A stretch of DNA of 8,608 nucleotides. Source: JABMMZ01 sp040386935. GTDB lineage: Bacteria > Bacteroidota > Bacteroidia > NS11-12g > UBA955. The stretch's first letter is position 1. The number at the start of each line of letters is the position of its first letter. The notes below the pieces were generated by a model, which ran no database searches, was not told where the DNA came from, and saw only the letters and a list, made by a program, of their open reading frames with translations. Positions 5,596 to 8,608 of the stretch are shown in pieces. Location of the stretch: positions 1-8,608 of the forward strand of contig JAZKEQ010000080.1 of assembly GCA_040386935.1 (NCBI GenBank). Reading direction: 5' to 3'. Both the position numbers and the translations under genes were made by a program.

Positions 5596-7935
5596 ATGTG
5601 GAATAAGATTGCCAGCTTTATCCTTCGCAACCGTTTATGGCTGCTCATTGCTATAACGCTTAGTACAGGTTATATGACCTGGCTGGCTACAAAAGTGGAA
5701 GTGGGATATGGAAATAAAAAGATCATCCCAGTAACCGATCCTGATTTTATAGACTATGCAAAATTTCAAAGTACCTTTGGAGATGATGGTGGAATTATCA
5801 TTATTGGAATAAGTTCTGATAAGTTATTTCAGCTTGATGTATTTAACGGTTGGTATAATTTAGCTGATAGCATTGATCACATCAAAGGCATTGACAAAGT
5901 TGTATCCATTACTAAACTTTACAATATACACAAGAACGATTCTACGAATAATTTTGAAGTAGGTCAATTAATCTCACATCGCCCGGCTAATCAAGCAGAA
6001 CTGGATAGTTTTAAACAAGCCATACTCAATCTTAGTTTTTACAAAGACATGTTGTATAAGCCTGAGACCAATACCACGTTGATGGCTATTACGATGAATA
6101 AAAAGGAACTTGATTCAAAAAACAGAATCAAGATTACTGACGAGATAATCAATACACTTGGCCACTTTTCTAAAAAATATAATATTGCTACCCATATATC
6201 AGGCCTACCTTATGTAAGAACGGTAGTGGCGACAAAAGTAAACAAGGAATTAACATTTTTTACATTATTGTCAGTTGCTATTACGGCATTAATTCTATTG
6301 ATTTTCTTTCGCTCGTTCAATGCTGTATTTTATTCAATGCTTGTTGTTGTTACTTGTGTTATTTGGTGTGTGGCTTCTTTGCAATTGTTTGGATTTAAAG
6401 TGTCATTATTGACTGGTGTTGTTCCCCCATTGATTGTGGTAATAGCCATTCAAAACTGTATCTATCTGCTGAATGTTTACCATTTCGAATTCCAAAGACA
6501 CGGCAATCAGGCGAAAGCCTTATCAAGGGTAATCTCAAAAATTGGTTTGGCATCTTTCCTTACCAATATTACTACAGCTGTTGGTTTTGCTGTATTCAGT
6601 TTCACAGGTTCTGAATTGTTGGATCATTTCTCTATCATTTCAACATTCAACATCATCGTGGTATATGTGTTGTCGCATATCATGATACCAACTATTTTCA
6701 GTTATCTGAAACCTCCAACTGAAAAAGAACTGTGGCACCTCGACCGTAAAACATTGGCGGGTATCCTCACCTATGTTAGTCGTATCATAACTCAAAAACG
6801 CAAATGGGTATATGTCATTACATTGGTACTGTTAATTATATCAGGCATAGGTATTTCAAAAATTAAAACAGTAGGGTATATGCTTGATGATATTCCAAAG
6901 AGCGACCCTGTTTATAAAGACCTGAAATATTTTGAGAAAAATTTCAAAGGTGTAATGCCTTATGAAATATCAATTGACAGTAGAGTAAAAGAAGGTATCA
7001 AGGATATTAAAGTTTTGCAGAAAATAGACAGACTGCAGAAAAAAATAAAAACCCATGATGAATTTTCAAGAAGTATTTCAATAGTTGATATTCTTAAATT
7101 CAGCAATCAGGCTTATAACGATGGCGACCCGAGACGTTATATCATGCCGAATGTGATGGATATCTCAGAAATAGTCTCTCTGTTGCCTAAACAAAGCGGA
7201 AGCGGCCAGATTGTAAAGTCTATGGTTGATAGCAATTATCAGGTGGCAAGAGTGAGTATGCAAATTGCTGATATTGGCTCCAATAAAACAGCTGCATTGA
7301 ACGCGCAATTGAGAAAAGAAATCGATTCAATCTTTAATCCTAAGGAGTTTGATGTTAAAATAACCGGTACAACTGTTATCCAGATGAAAGGCAATGATTA
7401 CCTCATTAATAATCTTTCAAGCAGTATGATTTGGGCATTGGTAATCATTTCTATTATGATGACATTTATGTTCTTCTCATATAAAATGACCTTGATTTCA
7501 TTGGTTCCTAACATTATTCCATTGATCATTACATTGGGGATAATGGGATTTGCTGATATTCCTTTAAAAAATTCTACCATTATTGTATTCAGTATAGCTT
7601 ACGGTATAGTAGTTGATTTGACCATACACTTCCTTGCGAAATACCGCATCGAACTCAAAAAGCAAAAGTGGGAAATTTCTACATCTGTCACCACCTCAAT
7701 TGAAGAGTCGGGCTTTAGCATGATTTATACCACTGTCATTTTATTCTTTGGTTTCGTCATATTTGCATTCTCCACATTTGGTGGTACAGTTGCCTTAGGT
7801 GTTCTAACGTCAATCTGTTTAATCTTCGGATTATTGACCAATTTATTCTTATTGCCAAGCATGTTGCTGTCATTGGAAAAAAGCATCAATATGAAAAAGG
7901 AATTGGAAAATGCACTGATTGAAGAAGAGGATTAA
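5596..7935 (+). CDS. RND/MMPL superfamily exporter, 12 predicted membrane helices
   Basis: A 779-residue inner-membrane protein with the duplicated architecture of the MMPL/HpnN-like branch of RND transporters. Each half has one helix, a large periplasmic domain, then five helices. Predicted helices lie near 14-32, 218-237, 243-263, 270-292, 317-337 and 346-368, then 402-420, 609-627, 631-652, 659-680, 708-727 and 733-757; the periplasmic domains are about 33-217 and 421-608. The second half keeps the family's relay motif IVVDLTIHFL (671-680) with D674 and H678. The equivalent stretch in the first half is IAIQNCIYLL (283-292), with Gln and Tyr at those positions. The protein probably exports a lipid or hydrophobic compound using the proton gradient; the substrate is not evident. 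There is no membrane fusion protein or TolC-like gene in the window, which suits the single-protein MMPL type. The short charged C-terminus (about 760-779) is cytoplasmic. Confidence 0.88.
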   Translation: MWNKIASFILRNRLWLLIAITLSTGYMTWLATKVEVGYGNKKIIPVTDPDFIDYAKFQSTFGDDGGIIIIGISSDKLFQLDVFNGWYNLADSIDHIKGIDKVVSITKLYNIHKNDSTNNFEVGQLISHRPANQAELDSFKQAILNLSFYKDMLYKPETNTTLMAITMNKKELDSKNRIKITDEIINTLGHFSKKYNIATHISGLPYVRTVVATKVNKELTFFTLLSVAITALILLIFFRSFNAVFYSMLVVVTCVIWCVASLQLFGFKVSLLTGVVPPLIVVIAIQNCIYLLNVYHFEFQRHGNQAKALSRVISKIGLASFLTNITTAVGFAVFSFTGSELLDHFSIISTFNIIVVYVLSHIMIPTIFSYLKPPTEKELWHLDRKTLAGILTYVSRIITQKRKWVYVITLVLLIISGIGISKIKTVGYMLDDIPKSDPVYKDLKYFEKNFKGVMPYEISIDSRVKEGIKDIKVLQKIDRLQKKIKTHDEFSRSISIVDILKFSNQAYNDGDPRRYIMPNVMDISEIVSLLPKQSGSGQIVKSMVDSNYQVARVSMQIADIGSNKTAALNAQLRKEIDSIFNPKEFDVKITGTTVIQMKGNDYLINNLSSSMIWALVIISIMMTFMFFSYKMTLISLVPNIIPLIITLGIMGFADIPLKNSTIIVFSIAYGIVVDLTIHFLAKYRIELKKQKWEISTSVTTSIEESGFSMIYTTVILFFGFVIFAFSTFGGTVALGVLTSICLIFGLLTNLFLLPSMLLSLEKSINMKKELENALIEEED

Positions 7936-7976
7936 TCCCTACTTAACATTTACAGTTTTAATACTTGATTATTTTT

Positions 7977-8002
7977 TGTAACGAAGTGTATTAACTTGCG
8001 TT
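7977..8002 (+). promoter_or_regulatory. Predicted ECF-type promoter upstream of the sigma factor gene
   Basis: TGTAAC (7977-7982) is followed by exactly 16 bases and then CGTT (7999-8002). This is the bipartite layout of many ECF-dependent promoters, with AAC in the -35 box and CGT in the -10 box. It lies directly upstream of an ECF sigma gene, so positive autoregulation is likely. The start of transcription would be about 8007-8009, leaving only a few bases before the ATG at 8012. No convincing TAnnTTTG box is present in this 76-base gap, and no terminator hairpin for the exporter gene is visible either. Confidence 0.5.
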
Positions 8003-8011
8003 ATAAAGATA

Positions 8012-8575
8012 ATGATTAATACCACAACACCTTCAAAGGTTGATGAAGCGTATCAAATCGTACAGTCCCAAAAGGACATACGCTACTTTGAGCCTTTATA
8101 CACCGCGTATTATAAATCTATTTACCGGTTTATCGCCAATAGAATTGCTTTGCATGATGATGCAAAAGACATTGCGTCACAAACATTTTTAAAAGCAATG
8201 TCCAATATCAGGAAATATAAACCTGAAGGGCAATATTTTTCAGCATGGCTGTATCGTATTGCCTATAATGAAATAGCAGATTTTTACAGACAAAAAAACA
8301 AACGCTTTTTTATCAATATAGAAGACAATGGAATCGAAAAACTAAAGGAAGAAGCAGAACTTGATATTGATACTGCTGATGGACAAGCGCAGTTAAGCAG
8401 TGCCCTCATGCAATTAAAGACTGATGAAATTCAGCTTATTCAATTGCGCTTCTTTGACGACCTGAGTTATCAGGAAATGGCAACGGTACTCAACTGTACA
8501 GAAACAAATGCCAGAGTAAAAACTTTCAGAACTGTTAAAAAACTACAAAATATTTATACCAATGAAACCAAATAA
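8012..8575 (+). CDS. ECF-family RNA polymerase sigma factor (sigma-70 group 4)
   Basis: A cytosolic transcription initiation factor of 187 residues, the usual length for an ECF sigma. Region sigma-2 spans about 26-97: FEPLYTAYYKSIYRFI (26-41), DDAKDIASQTFLKA (49-62) for core polymerase binding, and FSAWLYRIAYNEIADFYRQ (76-94) for -10 recognition and melting. An acidic linker (about 103-125) joins it to sigma-4 (about 128-180), where LSYQEMATVLNCTETNARVK (151-170) is the helix-turn-helix that reads the -35 box. Regions 1 and 3 are absent, as expected for group 4. The only well-placed ATG is 8012, with no Shine-Dalgarno. An ORF of unknown function overlaps its last 14 bases and may encode the anti-sigma partner. 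The regulon and signal cannot be inferred here. Confidence 0.93.
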   Translation: MINTTTPSKVDEAYQIVQSQKDIRYFEPLYTAYYKSIYRFIANRIALHDDAKDIASQTFLKAMSNIRKYKPEGQYFSAWLYRIAYNEIADFYRQKNKRFFINIEDNGIEKLKEEAELDIDTADGQAQLSSALMQLKTDEIQLIQLRFFDDLSYQEMATVLNCTETNARVKTFRTVKKLQNIYTNETK

Positions 8576-8608
8576 TCAAGTACCATACGATATACAATTC
8601 AATAAACT
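8562..8608 (+). CDS. Start of an overlapping ORF, possibly the anti-sigma factor (3' end outside the window)
   Basis: An ATG at 8562 lies 14 bases inside the end of the sigma gene in the +1 frame and opens 15 codons (beginning MKPNNQVPYDI) that stay open to the window edge. Genes directly downstream of and overlapping an ECF sigma gene are commonly the cognate anti-sigma factor, and a polar N-terminus without a signal peptide would fit its cytoplasmic sigma-binding part. Too little is visible to recognise a family, so the product is an inference from position only. Confidence 0.45.
   Translation, partial: MKPNNQVPYDIQFNK

Noticed and set aside
7992..7998. TAACTTG as a housekeeping -7 box for the sigma gene
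   Set aside because: It lacks one T of TAnnTTTG and the nearest upstream TTTG is only 13 bases away. The ECF-type pair fits better.

Overview
The window looks like ordinary chromosomal DNA from a member of the Bacteroidota, most likely a Chitinophagaceae-type soil or freshwater bacterium; the family-level placement is an inference. The base composition is AT-rich. The start codons lack recognisable Shine-Dalgarno sequences. Two intergenic regions carry the Bacteroidota promoter form (TAnnTTTG with an upstream TTG). The proteins also fit: a Bacteroidota-style lipoprotein, a Trk/Ktr transporter of about 600 residues, and an RND/MMPL exporter of about 780 residues. I see no tRNA, rRNA, CRISPR array, insertion sequence or phage gene.

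Left part, 1-3532, + strand: a compact three-gene operon. It contains the C-terminal 245 codons of a class I aminotransferase (aspartate aminotransferase type), a PfkB-family heptose-7-phosphate kinase of RfaE1/HldA type 10 bases later, and a TrkH/KtrB-type potassium transporter whose start codon lies inside the end of the kinase gene. Middle, 3533-4344: a 10-bp-stem terminator lies between the convergent transporter and lipoprotein genes. The lipoprotein gene (- strand, function unknown) and the following M20 amidohydrolase diverge from a short intergenic region. That region holds a palindromic promoter element with an upstream TTG at exactly the same distance on both sides.

Right part, 4345-8608, + strand: an M20D amidohydrolase, then a 12-helix RND/MMPL exporter with its own predicted promoter and a very short leader. 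An ECF sigma factor follows, preceded by what looks like an ECF-type promoter (TGTAAC-N16-CGTT), which suggests autoregulation. The first codons of a 14-base overlapping ORF, possibly the anti-sigma gene, run off the window end.

The genes do not form one obvious pathway. The cell envelope is a loose theme: heptose for LPS, ion uptake, a lipoprotein, an exporter and an ECF sigma factor. I do not see a clearly undescribed system. The observations most worth checking are the symmetric divergent promoter, the voltage-sensor-like N-terminal extension of the potassium transporter, the ECF autopromoter, and the loss of the first intramembrane acidic site in the exporter.
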